Translations under genes and position numbers: made by a program
Part shown: positions 25,269 to 37,855 of the stretch, in pieces
Layout of the letters: each line of letters starts with the position of its first letter
Numbering within the stretch: the first letter of the stretch is position 1
DNA from: Monilinia fructicola
Taxonomy: Eukaryota > Ascomycota > Leotiomycetes > Helotiales > Sclerotiniaceae
Reading direction: 5' to 3'
Assembly: GCA_008692225.1 (NCBI GenBank)
Contig: VICG01000009.1
Coordinates: 124,001 to 188,000, forward strand
DNA length: 64,000 bases
Notes under the pieces: model-generated
Seen by the model: the letters and a program-made list of their open reading frames with translations, nothing else
Databases searched by the model: none
Told to the model about the DNA's origin: nothing

Positions 25269-26119
25269 AGATTGATAGATAGAGATTTTACTCTAGTGTT
25301 CTTGCATCGATACCGTGGGTTTATCATCAGGTAGCAAGTACTCTTGCCGCTGGCCAGATCTCGACAACCCCCGGATATCTTTTCGTCGTCCCTAGATCAG
25401 CCTTCAGATCAATCGAGCCTTTCTTCTTCTTCCTCCTCTTCTGTTTGAAAGTTATCCTCCGTCGCGCCGATGAGTTAGGGGTTGCGCCGCTCTGGCGTTA
25501 AGCTCTAGCTAGCGTGAGAGGTGTTGTCGATCTGCGATATGTGAAACGTGTCGGGGTCCGGATCTCGAATATATCCGAATTCGTGGTTATACTCTCCTGT
25601 CCTGTAAGAATTGGTGCAAGGAACGATGCTAAATTCATGGCACATCTGCTTGCTCCCTTACAGAGTCAGCTTCGCGACGCCGGTACGGCGGCGGGGGAAA
25701 CCGTTGGGGAGATTGTGGTTTGGGGTCTTGATGATGGCTGCTGCTAGACTGGTGTGTAGAGATGGAGATGGAGATGGATGCTGTTGATTAGCTCATCTCG
25801 CTAACTCGAAATTCTACTACGTTTGTGTCGCATGGCCTCTGGGTTTGCTGGGGAAAGGGATTGCGTTGTTTTATGTGATGTTGTGCTGGGGATGGGTGAG
25901 GAGTCGGTCGCTCTGCTCTTATTCTTGTTAATGGGGTGATGCTTTTGAAGTTTAGTATTGGGGGGAGATGGCGCTGGTTGATGTTTTGATGATGATGGCT
26001 TGTTTTACCTTGGTTGAGCGTCCGGGAGGGAAGTATGCGGAGGTATTTGTTTGGTGAGGCTGGGCGGGGGATTTCGGGACATATCTTGCTTTCGGAGTCT
26101 TATGATCGGGTTTGGATAA

Positions 26120-26138
26120 GGGGGGGGGGGGGGGGGGG
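26120..26138 (+). repeat. poly-G run, 19 bases
   Basis: Uninterrupted guanines, flanked by other G-rich sequence (26104-26180). Able in principle to form a G-quadruplex; exact length is uncertain in any sequencing method. Confidence 0.85.
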
Positions 26139-26654
26139 AGTAGTGGGGTTTGAAGGGTGTTGGGAGAATTTAGGAGGGAGATTGAAGTCGGAAGATATGA
26201 TGGTCGAAGAGAGGATATATGGAAATGGTTAGAGGGATATGGAGGTTTGCGGATCGATGGGTTTTCTACTTTGTAGAATGAGTATTGGATAGTGGGAAGC
26301 ATTGGCTTTCAATGAATATGACGTTCCAAGATAAATTTCACCAATCGCCAGTGGGTGGGTGCATCTTCTATGTAACCTTATAGGATTTTTTTTAACAATT
26401 TTGATATTAGGTTGTTTTTGGTGAAGAATTAAAAAGTGCTTACGCAAATGAGGTATCGCTGGTGAATGGCCAATCTAAATTGACACAGATGTATTGATGT
26501 GAATACAAAGTTCATAATTCATTTCAGGCTCTATGTAGAAGCCAAGGTCATGTAATCCTACAACAGTAAGTTCCCCATACCCATTCAATCATTACCCAAA
26601 CCTCTAGAGATTCCATCCAATGATAAGTACCCATCGTCATGCATTACATCATAT

Positions 26655-28192
26655 CTATATGGCATTATTCCTCCTTCTGCTCCCATCACTGCTGGCATCC
26701 ATCTCAAAATGATGCGCATCAGACCCTGTAGCACCCTTCTCCTCCCATACGATATCCTGGGGTCTCTTCTCGGCCTCCAAGTCCGCCCCTTCGTATCCAA
26801 TCTTTGTCTCTCTGAATCCGTCTAATTCCTTGGCACAGACTGTGTTGAGATAGATGGGGAATGCAAAAGCGACAAAGAACCCAATGAGTGGTACGGTCAT
26901 GGAGATATGGTATCCTTTTTTGTCTGCGAGGAGACCGGTCAGGGAAGGGAAAAGTGCTCCACCCGAGACGGCGGCTACGACCCACGAGGCTCCACGTTTG
27001 GTGTGGCGACCAAGACCACGGATTGCGAGGGCGAAGATGGTAGGGAAGATACAGGATTCAAAGAAACTGATTATATTAGCTTTTGAGGTGACAAGAGAGG
27101 ATGAATGATGGGAACTTACAGAACAAGACATAACATAGCGACACCACCTTCGCCCTTAACTCCAATAGCAATCGAGATGAAGATCATAATGGCAGTCATG
27201 AATATCATGAGCACAAAACGTGGCTTGACAACCATCATCAGACCCGCAGCTGCAAATCTACCAATGGCAAAAAGACCTTGAGCGAGAGCAAATCTATCGG
27301 TAGCAGCTGCCTGAGAAAGTCCCGCACTCTCCTCGGCATACTTGATGAAGTTCGCAGCAACACCCACTTGAGCACCCACATAACAGAATTGCGCGGCCAC
27401 ACCAAAGATCAGCTTGTATTGTTTACGCATAGGCTTTTCTTCGTATCCTGTGAGACCGGCGGAACTCTCAGCTTGCAGTTCCATGTCTGCGTCTGTGACT
27501 TCGGGGAGTTTGCTGAAGAAGAAGACGACGGCGAGCAGGAAGACGAAACCGGCGATGCCGAGGTACGTCCATTGGACTTTGGAGAGATCCTGGCCATCTC
27601 CTTCTTTGAAGAAGACGCGCGAAGCGAGGAGGGGTGCGGCAACTGATCCTACGGCTTGGAAGGCTTGGGAGAGCTCGAGACGGAATTCAGAGAGACGTGG
27701 GGGTCCGCACGTGGCGATGAAGGGATTGGCCGATGTTTCGAGCGTGCTGAGTCCGGATCCAACGATGAATAAACTTCCGCAGAAGCCGGGGAATGATCGG
27801 TAGACTGCCGAGGGCCAGAACATCAATGCACCCACGCCGTAGATGCAGAGACCGACGATGAACGTCCATCTGTATCCGAATTTGCGCACAATCCATCCCG
27901 AGTATGTTAGGGGACCGATGAAATAAGCTCCAAAATAAGCTCCTTGTAAACCTCCAGCCTTGGCGGCAGTGATGTTAAGAGCGGTTTGGAACTTGGCGTT
28001 CAAGACGTCTAGTAAGCCGTATGCAAACCCCCAGAGGAAGAACAGAATTGTGACGAGGGTGATGGGGTATATGGACTGTCTGACTGTTAGGGCTGCAGCA
28101 CCGGTTAGGCCGGTGCTATTTTCCAAGACATCGTCGTTTGAAGCATTGTGTTTTTCCACTCCCTCTTGGGATTCTGATTTCTTCCCAAACAT
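26655..28192 (-). CDS. FucP-type MFS sugar/H+ symporter
   Basis: Major facilitator of the fucose-galactose-glucose:H+ symporter (FHS) group, plasma-membrane sugar uptake. Two exons, 27121-28192 and 26655-27067 (intron 27068-27120), total 1485 nt, 494 aa. TM1 carries LVTILFFLWGFAYGLLDVLN, the FHS-type signature, followed by about eleven more hydrophobic helices. The loop after TM5 has LETSANPFIATCGPP, also characteristic. The N-terminus is hydrophilic (about 45 residues) and the C-terminus is a charged cytosolic tail of about 50 residues. Substrate (fucose, galactose or glucose) cannot be fixed from sequence. No frame damage. Confidence 0.9.
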
Positions 28193-29819
28193 GTTGATGG
28201 TGTTGTATGCGATGAATCTGTGTAGGGGTTTGAGATGAGGATTATTATATGGAAAGCTTCAGGGAAAGATTAATGAAGGGAGGGAAATCCAGGAGGCTCA
28301 GTCAGATGAGACTTGTCGAACTGTCTGGTCTTCAAAAGAAAGGGGACAATCAGTAACTTATTTATTAACATTTTGAGATATCCCCAGATTTGACTTTTTG
28401 TGGAAAGGATCCTTGATCTGTCGAGTGACAGACATTTCTTCCCTGCACTAGCTCATCCACGTTTTCCAGGAACTATCCTGTCGCAGATAGCACATAACAT
28501 GAGACTCAACTATTCCGATTCCAGCTACCACTCCAAGATGTATCTTGTCCAAACAAAGAAGCAATTACGAAGAGTGAGGATATTCCCGTGACAACGACTG
28601 AAATGATTGGCCTTCCATGTGAGACTAAAAAGTGGACGATAGATTTACCGTGACGAAGCCGCCGCCCAAATAAAGGCTAATTGATTCCACTGATCCGTTT
28701 CCCCTATCTGGAGAAAGGGCACTACTCCGGGTATCTATAAATCGAAAAGCAAGATCCATATTTGAGGCTGTGTCATTGGCCAAGTCGTTCAACAAAATAG
28801 ATTTCCCCCGCACCCCGTGGTGCCCCGCGTGGTGTTAGAATCTTGGCAGAAAGCTAAATTCCACTATTTCTGCAGCTATCGTCAACTCATAGCATGACAA
28901 TGACAATGGCATCTCACTCTACGCAGTAAGTAGATGTATCTAAAGTACTGGATGGAAACTAGTTCAATGATTTCGTCTTCTCGGTTTCGTGTCTACCGAA
29001 TCACAGATCATCCCCTTTTCTTTTTCAGAGTAGAAATCCTTCACGGCGATACCGATGCCAATACCGATACCATCCATGCATAAGGAGGAGGCTCCCTCAA
29101 CCGGACTTTATTTCCAATCTCGGGCCAAGATATGACCTTGAGTACTTGTCAAGTCTTGGCTCGGGAAAGTTGGGATATGTCGGCGTAATTATGGATTCTA
29201 TATTTCTTCATACATCGTTAGGCTGGTAAAGATAAAATTGGCATAATTGGCATTATTGGCATGCATCAATTGAGACGTGGAGACGTGGAGACGTGCAAAA
29301 TAGCAAATGATCTCGAATGATAACCTTCCAAACAAATTGAAAATGCCGGCACTCATCAACGCCTTGTGATTGTCCACCACACGAAGGTTTAAAGTTTCAA
29401 TTCTAAAATTCCAAATTTCACATTTTCGAGCCGTTGTCTTTCTTTTGCTCTTCCCACGGGCCAGAAACTAGAACATACCAAGAAGAAATATGTTCGGCAA
29501 CGCCAAGGTATTGCAAGCGAGTGGTAGATAATGCATTTTCTATTAGCTTCTACCAAGACGATGGCTCGACACAACCCAGCAATATGGCCACATTGATATG
29601 AGATCGAGAGTCTTATTTCGCAGTCACTTGACTTAATACATCATGAAAAAGCGACAAGAAATCCATTTCGGGCCGAGAGGTTCCCTTCATTGAAAACCCA
29701 AACTCCATGCTACTCGTTAGAGTCATTAGCCAAGGATCCTAACATGGTTCCTCAATCAAATGCCAATTTGCAACTCCACGTTTTGAACCCCATACCCCAT
29801 AATTCTTTATCAAATCCTC
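28193..29819. other. intergenic, about 1.6 kb
   Basis: Contains the FHS transporter promoter and the 3' side of cluster member A. A small repeat (GAGACGTGGAGACGTGGAGACGTG, three units of about 9 bp) lies at about 29272-29296, and ATTGGCAT units at about 29239-29263. No credible gene. Confidence 0.4.
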
Positions 29820-30575
29820 TCACTTGGACCAAAGCTTCGATACGAACCCTCCAAATCCTTTCTTGCCATCCTTTCTCGCAAACCCTCGATAGATCTCCAA
29901 CTCGGCTTCGTATTCTTCCTTCATGTCTTCATATGCATTCTCTCCCTCTTCATCGAATCTAAAGTATCTCTCAAACTCTTCTCCAGACCATCTTCTCAAC
30001 TTAAGCTTCATTTTCAAACTCTGCCGCGCAAAGACCGTATATTGGAACTTCTCCTTGGCGTAATATGGCTGTTCATAGAAGAAGGCCATAGTACGACGCC
30101 AACTGAGAATATCGATGAAACGAGTACAGTGCTTGTTGGCCAGGATGAAATCAGGGTGAAAGCCAGCGTACATACGCTTATAAACATCGACATCTGTACG
30201 CTTGTATTTTCCTGCAATATCTTGATACAGAAGAGCGTCTGCAATTGCATGGCCGATGTTAAGTAATTCCTCCCCTGATCCCGCGATCTTGATATTTGTC
30301 ATCACGCCCATCTTTGTCTTCTCGGTTGAGACTTTGTGAGTTCGGATCTGAGCGCCTATCTTGAGGAATGGTTTCAGGAGACTTGCTTCTTGCTTCAAAG
30401 TATCAACTTGGGCCTCTAGATCGAGTATCTTTTTTTCTGCGTCACGAAGTTTGTGGTCTTTATCGCGCATCTTTTCATTGTGGAGATTGTGGAAGACTCG
30501 GTCGGAAGCGATGAGACGATCTGTTATGGTGCTACAACCGACGCAAGGTCCGTTAGGAAGACCGGGAGGGTTCAT
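29820..30575 (-). CDS. cluster member A: coiled-coil protein with shared C-terminal domain
   Basis: 251 residues in one open frame. Starts with a CVGC pair, then a coiled coil at about 35-65 (KDHKLRDAEKKILDLEAQVD). The C-terminal half matches the pattern shared across this cluster: a basic entry (IGAQIRTHK), a central ...IGHAIADALLY block, and FIDILSWRRTMAFF. After this it has an acidic helix and a basic, glycine-rich end. Function unknown. It is the shortest member, may have an upstream exon, and lies at the downstream edge of the array, with five relatives following on the same strand up to 44.9 kb. Confidence 0.72.
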   Translation of the reverse strand: MNPPGLPNGPCVGCSTITDRLIASDRVFHNLHNEKMRDKDHKLRDAEKKILDLEAQVDTLKQEASLLKPFLKIGAQIRTHKVSTEKTKMGVMTNIKIAGSGEELLNIGHAIADALLYQDIAGKYKRTDVDVYKRMYAGFHPDFILANKHCTRFIDILSWRRTMAFFYEQPYYAKEKFQYTVFARQSLKMKLKLRRWSGEEFERYFRFDEEGENAYEDMKEEYEAELEIYRGFARKDGKKGFGGFVSKLWSK

Positions 30576-31552
30576 GATGAGGACTTTGGGTTTTGGATGG
30601 TTGTTCCGAACTGCGGTTGCTGGGCGGTGGGTTAGATCTACTAATACAACAAGGTACGAGAAACGAAGCAGATAATTTAAGAACAGGGAACAACCTACTT
30701 GACGAAATTGTCGAGCTCACAATAGCAGGGAATTGGGATGAATTCGAGAGGTGAATCATCAAATTTACGTGGAGGAGAGAAAAGTGAAAATGGCAGAATA
30801 TCTTTGATATTATTCATTCATTGGATCAAGGAAGAAGTGCAGTGAATTTCAGGTTGTGGCCAATTTGGTTCGACTCTGCTGACTCTTCTTCAAATTGCAT
30901 GCTTAACCTGGAATATGACATTCATAGGTTTGGATTAAATCCTGGGATGACTTCTATTTCAATGTACGAGCCAGACGATAACATTTTGGCCTGCTTGAGG
31001 TCTGAAAGATCTAGATGAGCAGATGAGAATCTACTGAAGTCCGCGTAGCAGTTATGTCGAAGTCAAAGCTGGAAACGTTTCCTGGTCTATTGAATGAGCC
31101 ATACGCACACGACAGCAAGCTTCAGAGGATAAGAATTGAGGAAATAATTCCGTATCCCGAAAGACACACATTCGTTAGTGGACTGAAGTGGATAGATGTT
31201 TATGCACAAAGGGTGGAAGAGAAATACGGATTGAGGTACTGAGAGGTGATATTGAAAGTGGTATCGTTCGAAAGCCCTTTATGATGGTTTTGTTTGAAGG
31301 AAGGGAGTCACAGGAATTAGCAATTTATGCTATTCGGAGATGGAATTTGTGATTTGGTGTGAATGAGTATGATACTGGTAAGTGATCTGTTTTTCCTCAC
31401 TCTCACTCTCGATTCAAAACAAGCATATCCAACGTTCCATATTCCTGCATTTTTCTCCATACTTCTAAGTCTACCACATCCTTGCAGCAGTCACCCGAGT
31501 TTCAACTTGGCCCTAAAAGCATCTTGTAAAGCTTCTCAAGATTAGAGAGAGG
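30576..31552. other. intergenic between members A and B
   Basis: About 1 kb. A plus-strand frame at 31054-31242 (62 codons) has balanced composition but no recognisable domain, so it is not called. Confidence 0.35.
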
Positions 31553-33625
31553 CTAACCTGATATCTTCTTCCTACAAACAGTTAGCATCATGTGGATGTA
31601 TTTAGACGATGCATCAACTTGCCATTCCACCTTTCTATGCTTCTTATCACTCTCGGCTGCATCATTGTACTCCCGGCACATCGCGGAGAAAATCTGCTCT
31701 GCATCTTCATCTTCGGTCAAAAAAGTATCCAGGGACTCCGATGATTCACCTAGGGTTTTTTCAAAATGATCTTCCCACTGTCTAACTTCCTGTTAAAACA
31801 GTTGGAAGCTGCTTTCGAATCCGGTCTCAGAAAGTTGAAGAAGAACCTTGAACTTTCTCGTGCTATATCGCATGTTGAGAGCCTTGACTATGGTTGGAGA
31901 GTTCTGATGCCTAGTGAAATTCTCGATACTAACGCCGCAGGAGGTTTCGAACCACTTTTTGTCTTCCTCAATTGGCTCTTGGCCATTTGTTGTGAGACAG
32001 GGAGACAGTTATGTACAACACTTTTTAGTCAAGGTTTCTCAACGTTTGAGCGAGAAATGGTTGGAAGAAACTTAATTTCCTCTATGAGCAGCGAGACTTC
32101 CTTGATATATGATCTCTTAGTTGCGTTCACTGTGAGGTTTACTCTTCTCGCGCTCACGAGCGAGGATACTCTGACCAATATCGAAAATTGGGCCATATTT
32201 CTTCTCGAGTTCAGCGAACTGAGACTCGAATTTGCTTTGAGCGTCTTGATCTTGATCTCTTGAGCCTCTTTCAGCTTTTCGGCTTCTCTTCTCTCTTGCA
32301 CGCGCAGTATCTGAGCTTCTGCCATCTTGCCAGAAATTGCTATGTTGTGAGCTACAATCATACTCTTCTGGTTCCTTAGCGTCTTTATTTTTTGCTCTGA
32401 TACCTTGGTTTTGATAATGGCAAAATGTTCGTGGAACAAGGAGATTTTTTCTTCCATATCCTGCTTCAGGGCATTCGTCGCTTGAACCTGCTGCATGATC
32501 ATCTCATCTCTTGATCTTACATCCCAGTGCAAAACCAGAGAAATTTCGAGATTATCCTGTGAGCTATATTTGTCATGCCATTCTTTGGCCAGAGTTTCAT
32601 ATTCCCGTAGAAAATTATTCGTATGTGGTAATCTACAATCTGCTGCATGAGTAAAACTAACCTCTTGGCTCGTGACCCTGGCATTCGATATTTGCAACAG
32701 AGATCGCTTCGAGATATACATTCTCTCGGTCTGCTCTGGACTTGGATCGAGCTCAACTATCTCTTGTTTAATATCAGCACAGAATTTAATACCCACGCGG
32801 TTCAGAATACCAAGATTGTTTTCAAGCGGCAGATTGCTCGCAGCAAGACCTTTTTCTAACTCAGATACTGTTGCTGCAAGTGGTTTATGAGCACCATCTT
32901 CATCCTCGGATGCATGCATCGAAGCATCCTGTCTCGATTGATTGTCCACTGCGAGATGATTGGGGACACGGTGGGAACCTTGCAACTTTTCCGATTTCCT
33001 CTTGACAACTTGGAATGCCTGTCTCATAGACTTTAGTTGATCCTCGAGAACCAAAATCCCTCGCTCGTGTTGCTCCCCTAGTTTCTCCAATTGCCCTCCC
33101 CATAGATTGCACATCTTGCCTCAAGAATGTCGACTCTTTCTCAGATTTTAGACGTTCCTCTTCGAGTTCAATCGAAGTTTCTCAGTAGTAATACGCACCA
33201 ACTTCATCGTCGTCTCTACTTGACGCATATCCTCCAAGAGCTTCGCTATGGTACGTCGAGACACAATTTCGTGCTTTCCGAACTTTTCACGTTCCTCTTG
33301 GAGATCTCCTATGAGAATTTTGGAGACTGCGGCTCTAGTCTTGTTGATATCTCGGAGTTTTGTTAAATCTATCTCCAGGGCTTCCGTCCTGAGTTGCAAT
33401 GCGTGGGTCTCGTCTTGCGATTCTTGGAGTTGTTTTTTGAGAGCTTGGATTTCGCTCTTCAGTGCAGTCGAATTTGTTCCTCATCCTTGGACGTAAGTGG
33501 TGAGCTTCTGTAGCAGGTCCATTGGGCTGTCTTCGGTGGGGTCCTCGGGTTTGTTTGTTGATGAGGCGCTGCTATCGCTAGGGATGGGAGTGCTCGTGGG
33601 CTTCTTTCTTATTCTTGTTACCCAT
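31553..33625 (-). pseudogene. cluster member B: coiled-coil protein, multiply frame-broken
   Basis: Reading downstream from an ATG at 33625, a low-complexity Ser/Thr/Pro start (PIPSDSSASSTNKPEDPTED) leads into long coiled-coil segments spread over at least three frames (about 33400-32030). The C-terminal domain follows in another frame (about 32000-31555): DKKWFET..GVSIENF, then VKALNMRYSTRKF, then an in-frame TAA at about 31796, after which DTFLTEDEDAEQIF..MCREY continues to TAG at 31553-31555. The domain and its tail match member C best. At least five disruptions are seen. Some may be undetected introns or homopolymer errors, but the number favours a decaying copy. Confidence 0.6.
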
Positions 33626-34478
33626 CTCGAAATTTCTGTGAAGTTTCTCAATCTAAAATATTATGAGAAACGTCAACGATAGCCGAAGGTAGATTTTCAG
33701 AGAATTCTTGAAGTCAAAGTCTGTGACTGGAATTCTTGAGAAGGTATAGCTCGGAAATAATCTAATATTACTAAATTAATCTTGGCTCTGTTCTTCTCCC
33801 AATACTAATGTATGTGATGGTGAATACAATGAACCAAATGTAGAATAATATGTAGCATCTAGGATCAAGATTTAGCAAGGAAGTTGCCCTTCTATGCCAA
33901 GAGATTCTATACGGCAGAATTATAGAGCTGCATTATATTTTCCTCTAGAGCTTGTAATATTTACACTATTGTACTAGTTCTGAATAGCTGCACTTCTGCA
34001 CATCTGCAATGCCGCAGACGGTGGGATTTGTACTGTGAGTATAGTTGGATATATAGTAAAAGTTTCAACGAATCCAATACGTGTCTTATATCTCTAGGTG
34101 ATTCTAGTATCAGCGGTATGACCGGTGTTGAATGATCAATGTATTCTGTTTCTATCACATTGCAGGTACGATGGAAGAAAAAGAAGATGCTATAACGAAA
34201 CTCTTGTAGTAAAAATCGTTCCTGTCCTGCTTTCGCGAGATTCATGGTGCGGGTGCGATAGAACTATAAAGCAATTTTCTTGTGGAAAGTTTAGGCATGT
34301 GGACTGAGACGGGAACATGGGAAAAGAAGTATCGTTTACTTGCATGAATTATGACTATATTCTTCATGTCATTGCTATCCCGCTTTTGATACCATTAAAA
34401 TGTAAAATCCATCGAGTCCAAACGCAAAATCGATCTTCATTGTGCTGATCTGCGTTGCCATATTGATGCGGTAAAAGC
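33626..34478. other. intergenic between members B and C
   Basis: About 850 bp, no supported gene; probably the promoter of B and terminator of C. Confidence 0.35.
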
Positions 34479-36213
34479 TCACTTCTTGGTCCAAGGCATG
34501 GCGTCTTTAGCGGAGGCCAGCATGTCCTTGCCATATTCTTCTATTTTGTCAAGTCGGGTTCTCCTTTGCGTCTCTCCAGTCATGAGAGAAGCACTGGATT
34601 TCATACTTGCTCCAGATATCGATCTATTTCTCCTGCAACTCGTTAGTATGATGTCAAAGGTACAAAGATAGAGGTATTTACAGGTCTCTGCCCTCTTGAA
34701 ATCCTTTTCTCTGTGATGCCATGGTGATGTCCCACATGCTGCATAACTGCTGAAATTTGACCTTTGCCTTCTTGTTCTTCAAAAGGAAGCCGTCAACGGA
34801 CTCTCTTGTTGCATCCCTGCCTTTCTCTCGAATTCCAGTGAGTAAAACCCGAAATCCTTCCTCAAACTCCAAGGCGGTGGCTCGGTACTCTGCTTTGCAG
34901 TTGTACATCTCATACCGCATATTTACAAGCTTTGTAAATGCAGGGCTTTCGCTGAATATTTCAAAGGTCTTCACATCCAAGCCATAGTTCTCCTCGAACC
35001 ATGGAGAGTCGTTGGCATCGGGGTTAGACTTGATTCTGAAAGCATCCGCCCTGCAGCTGGATATATGTTAGCAAGCGATCTAGATCAAATGGTTAGCTGG
35101 CTAATAATAACTTACGTTCCACCATGTGCTGAGAGGTTTCCTGCCTCGATCACGTGGACGCTGCGACTTTCGTGGGGTTTCGTCAGCTCTCTTTTTCGGC
35201 CTAGAATTCTGATAGACACCTCGCTATGGGCAGCTAATTCCCGATGCAGCTCCTTCATCTCAGCTGCAGAAGTCAGCTTTTCTTTTTCGAGTTTGGCGAT
35301 AATTCTTTTTTGTTCCTTCAGTTTCTCCTCGTACGTAAGTTTTATATCTCATCGGCTGAGGACCTCTCTTTCTCTTCGAAATCGGCGATGATGCTGCTCT
35401 GTTCCTTCAACTTCTTCTCGTAGCTGACCTTAATCTCAGCCGCCGAGCTCTTTCTCTTTTGTTCAAGATTGGCAATGATGATATCTTTGTCTTTCAGCTT
35501 CTTTTCGTATTTGCTCTTCATCTCAGCTCTTGACGCTTTCTCTTTTTCCTTGATATCTGCAACAACTTCTTTTCGTTCCTTTAGCTCTTTTTCACGTTCA
35601 CTCTTCATCTCGGCTTCTGAGATCCTTTCTCTTTGCTGCAAGCCCGTACCAATGTTATCTTGCCCCTGGAGCTTTATCTGGTGCTTGACAACATCAGATT
35701 TGAGTTCCTTGGCTTCAGATTCTAGCCTACTGATCTCCGATTCGAGTTTAGTTATGTCGGCTCTTAGCGCGTCCATGGAGTTTGACATTCGCTCAGTCAC
35801 CACCCTCTGACATATGATTATGTCGATATCATCTCGCCTAATATGTGAGCGACGCCATGATTTGATGGAAGATTCATATTTCTATCCGAGTATTAGCATT
35901 TCATCTTCGAGTCTCCATATATGATACACCATACCTCAAGATCAACCTTTGCACCCGTGACATCAAACGCCTTCTTATTCTCAGCGATTTCATCCAGGGA
36001 TGAGGTCCAAACCTCGATGTTTTGCTTCTGGACCGAAGTAAAATGTAATTTTAGTTGCTCGTCTATGCTCTTGAATATGCCAACCTTCATCGCTGCCGGC
36101 GGCTTTCGTTCAATGCTAGCTTCTGTGTTGGCTACCTGCAATTCCTTGATGACAAATCGAAGCAATCTATTTTGCGTTTTTAACTCGCCGTTCGACTCCT
36201 TGAGTCGCTCCAT
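34479..36213 (-). CDS. cluster member C: long coiled-coil protein with shared C-terminal domain
   Basis: From Met at 36213 (coding similarity continues upstream to about 36330, so a 5' exon is likely). Residues about 1-105 are helical; after an intron near 35885-35935 comes a coiled coil of repeated units (…KEKEKASRAEMKSKYEKKLK…) of about 27-28 residues. The frame shifts near 35345 (two extra bases, ATATA), then continues through the shared domain: SIRILGRKRE, GNLSAHGG, intron 35051-35115, ADAFRIK, WFEENYGLD, FTKLVNMRYEM. A further intron with an ACTAAC branch point (34633-34681) leads to a last exon ending at 34479. Function unknown. Closest to member B. Confidence 0.68.
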
Positions 36214-36330
36214 CTGGAATTCCTCCGACGTCTCGATGAGTGAGGTCGTATTTTCATGTTGAATTGTGAGCTGGCCACTACTTGGTATAGTAATGAGAGT
36301 GACATTTTCGACCTTGTAAACCTTGGAAGA

Positions 36331-37855
36331 GGAGGCTCTAAGGATCTTTTTGTTTGCTCTTTAGAAGTGGAGTTGTCTCTTATTTGTGTCTGAATAACAA
36401 GATATATCGTGGATCTGTTCCGAAAATCTATTTATGAGCATATGAACGACTAAATAGTCATCGTACTTGCGCTAGTCGATATAAACGGTTCAGTACGGCT
36501 ATTTCAAATGTATAGTGCGACTTATTGGGTATATGCTGGCTAGGGGGCATTAGTGAACCGTAATGAAATCTTCTACGGCACTATCTTATACAGCTGGTTT
36601 TTATTTTCGTATAATTATCTGTGTACTTCTGTTGGAAACCATGGGCCATGGTGCAAGAATTGAATTGAAAGCTTGGAGAAACTCCCAGATGCGCTACAGA
36701 GAGCTCAGAATATATCATTCTTCTTTCATAGATCTTGAACTAATTATATAAAATACGGTATAGTAGACCGAAGTAAGCACAAAAGAATATCTGGGCATAA
36801 GAAACACTGAAGAATATTATTTTGTTCGGCCTGGCTGAAAGGGAATGTAAGAAAAACACAGCTCTTCAATAGACTTCAATTAGTTTAGTATCTTGTGTTC
36901 ATTTTTATGTTGCCTGATGAAAATCTGATCATGTTGACAGCTATACCTGCCTTCTAAGAGGTCTCTCTTTCCCGCAAGTTGCCAATAACTGTACCTGCAT
37001 CCCACTCTGTGATGGCGCGCTCGATAATCATTCGGTCAGACTCACCATCCTGACATACAGGTCAGAATATATAGGTGTGAAGTCTGAACCCATAACAGTG
37101 CAGGTTTCTCGTTTTTTTTTCGTGGAGTATCACCTAGCTTTGGGCTTTCGGGAATGCTGTGTAACGTGAGTAAGCGAGATAAATAGGGGATGCTGGAAAG
37201 GATGTGGGGTAGGATTGCGGACCATGACTGGTTTCATCAACGACAAAATGAACTTCACTGAAAAGAATCATGTTGGCAGAAGTTTGAGGAGGTTCCACCC
37301 ACAGAATTGAACCAGTGATTTTTCGTGCAAAGGTGGGTGAGAAATCATGCCGTATTTAATGTGGCGCACGTACTTATCTGAGAGAACAGTTAGATGAAGC
37401 ACTCGTAAGCCACAAGATTAATGAAAAGGTCAGATTAAAGAGAAAATGCACATTAGCCCAGAAGATATATGACTAAATACTGTGAAATGTATGTGTCAAC
37501 ACGGACACGAGGCATTTATACTAGATTATCAGCTAGCAGGGATAATCGAGCTTGATGTTGATTGCTTTTCTTAACACGCTAGACTGAACCCGATATATCT
37601 TGAGACGACCTCTACCATTTGTGCATTCAAGAAGTAAAGAAGGTAAATACAGTGTTTGATACTATCCCCCATTGACTGAGAAGCTCCATGCCTGTTCCAT
37701 CCCGTGAATAGACTCTCTAAGATCTGAGCGTGCTCCAAACCTTCAAGTATCAACCTCTATGGTGCGTGATATACGTTGCATGAGCCGCGGATAGTTCAAT
37801 TTCCTTATTCATCAGATCTGCGTACTCCATATAAAGGCCTATGCTGGAATCGAAG
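36331..37855. other. intergenic between members C and D
   Basis: About 1.5 kb, mildly AT-rich, only short unsupported frames (for example 36563-36751 +). Holds the likely promoter of C. Confidence 0.4.

Larger units (their letters stand above)
24509..26654. other. convergent intergenic region with simple repeats
   Basis: About 2.1 kb between the ends of two convergent genes. It holds TACTCGAGTA (24924-24933), purine-rich tracts (about 25000-25040), a (TGAT)14 repeat and a 19-base G run. Open frames at 25514-25747 and 25952-26302 (minus) are low complexity and unsupported. Confidence 0.45.

Noticed and set aside
25514..26302. Frames at 25514-25747 (+) and 25952-26302 (-) as genes
   Set aside because: Low complexity, no splice partners, and one spans the 19-base G run as poly-Pro.
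31054..31242. 62-codon plus-strand frame between cluster members A and B
   Set aside because: Composition is plausible but there is no domain, no exon chain and no homology I recognise; not enough to call.
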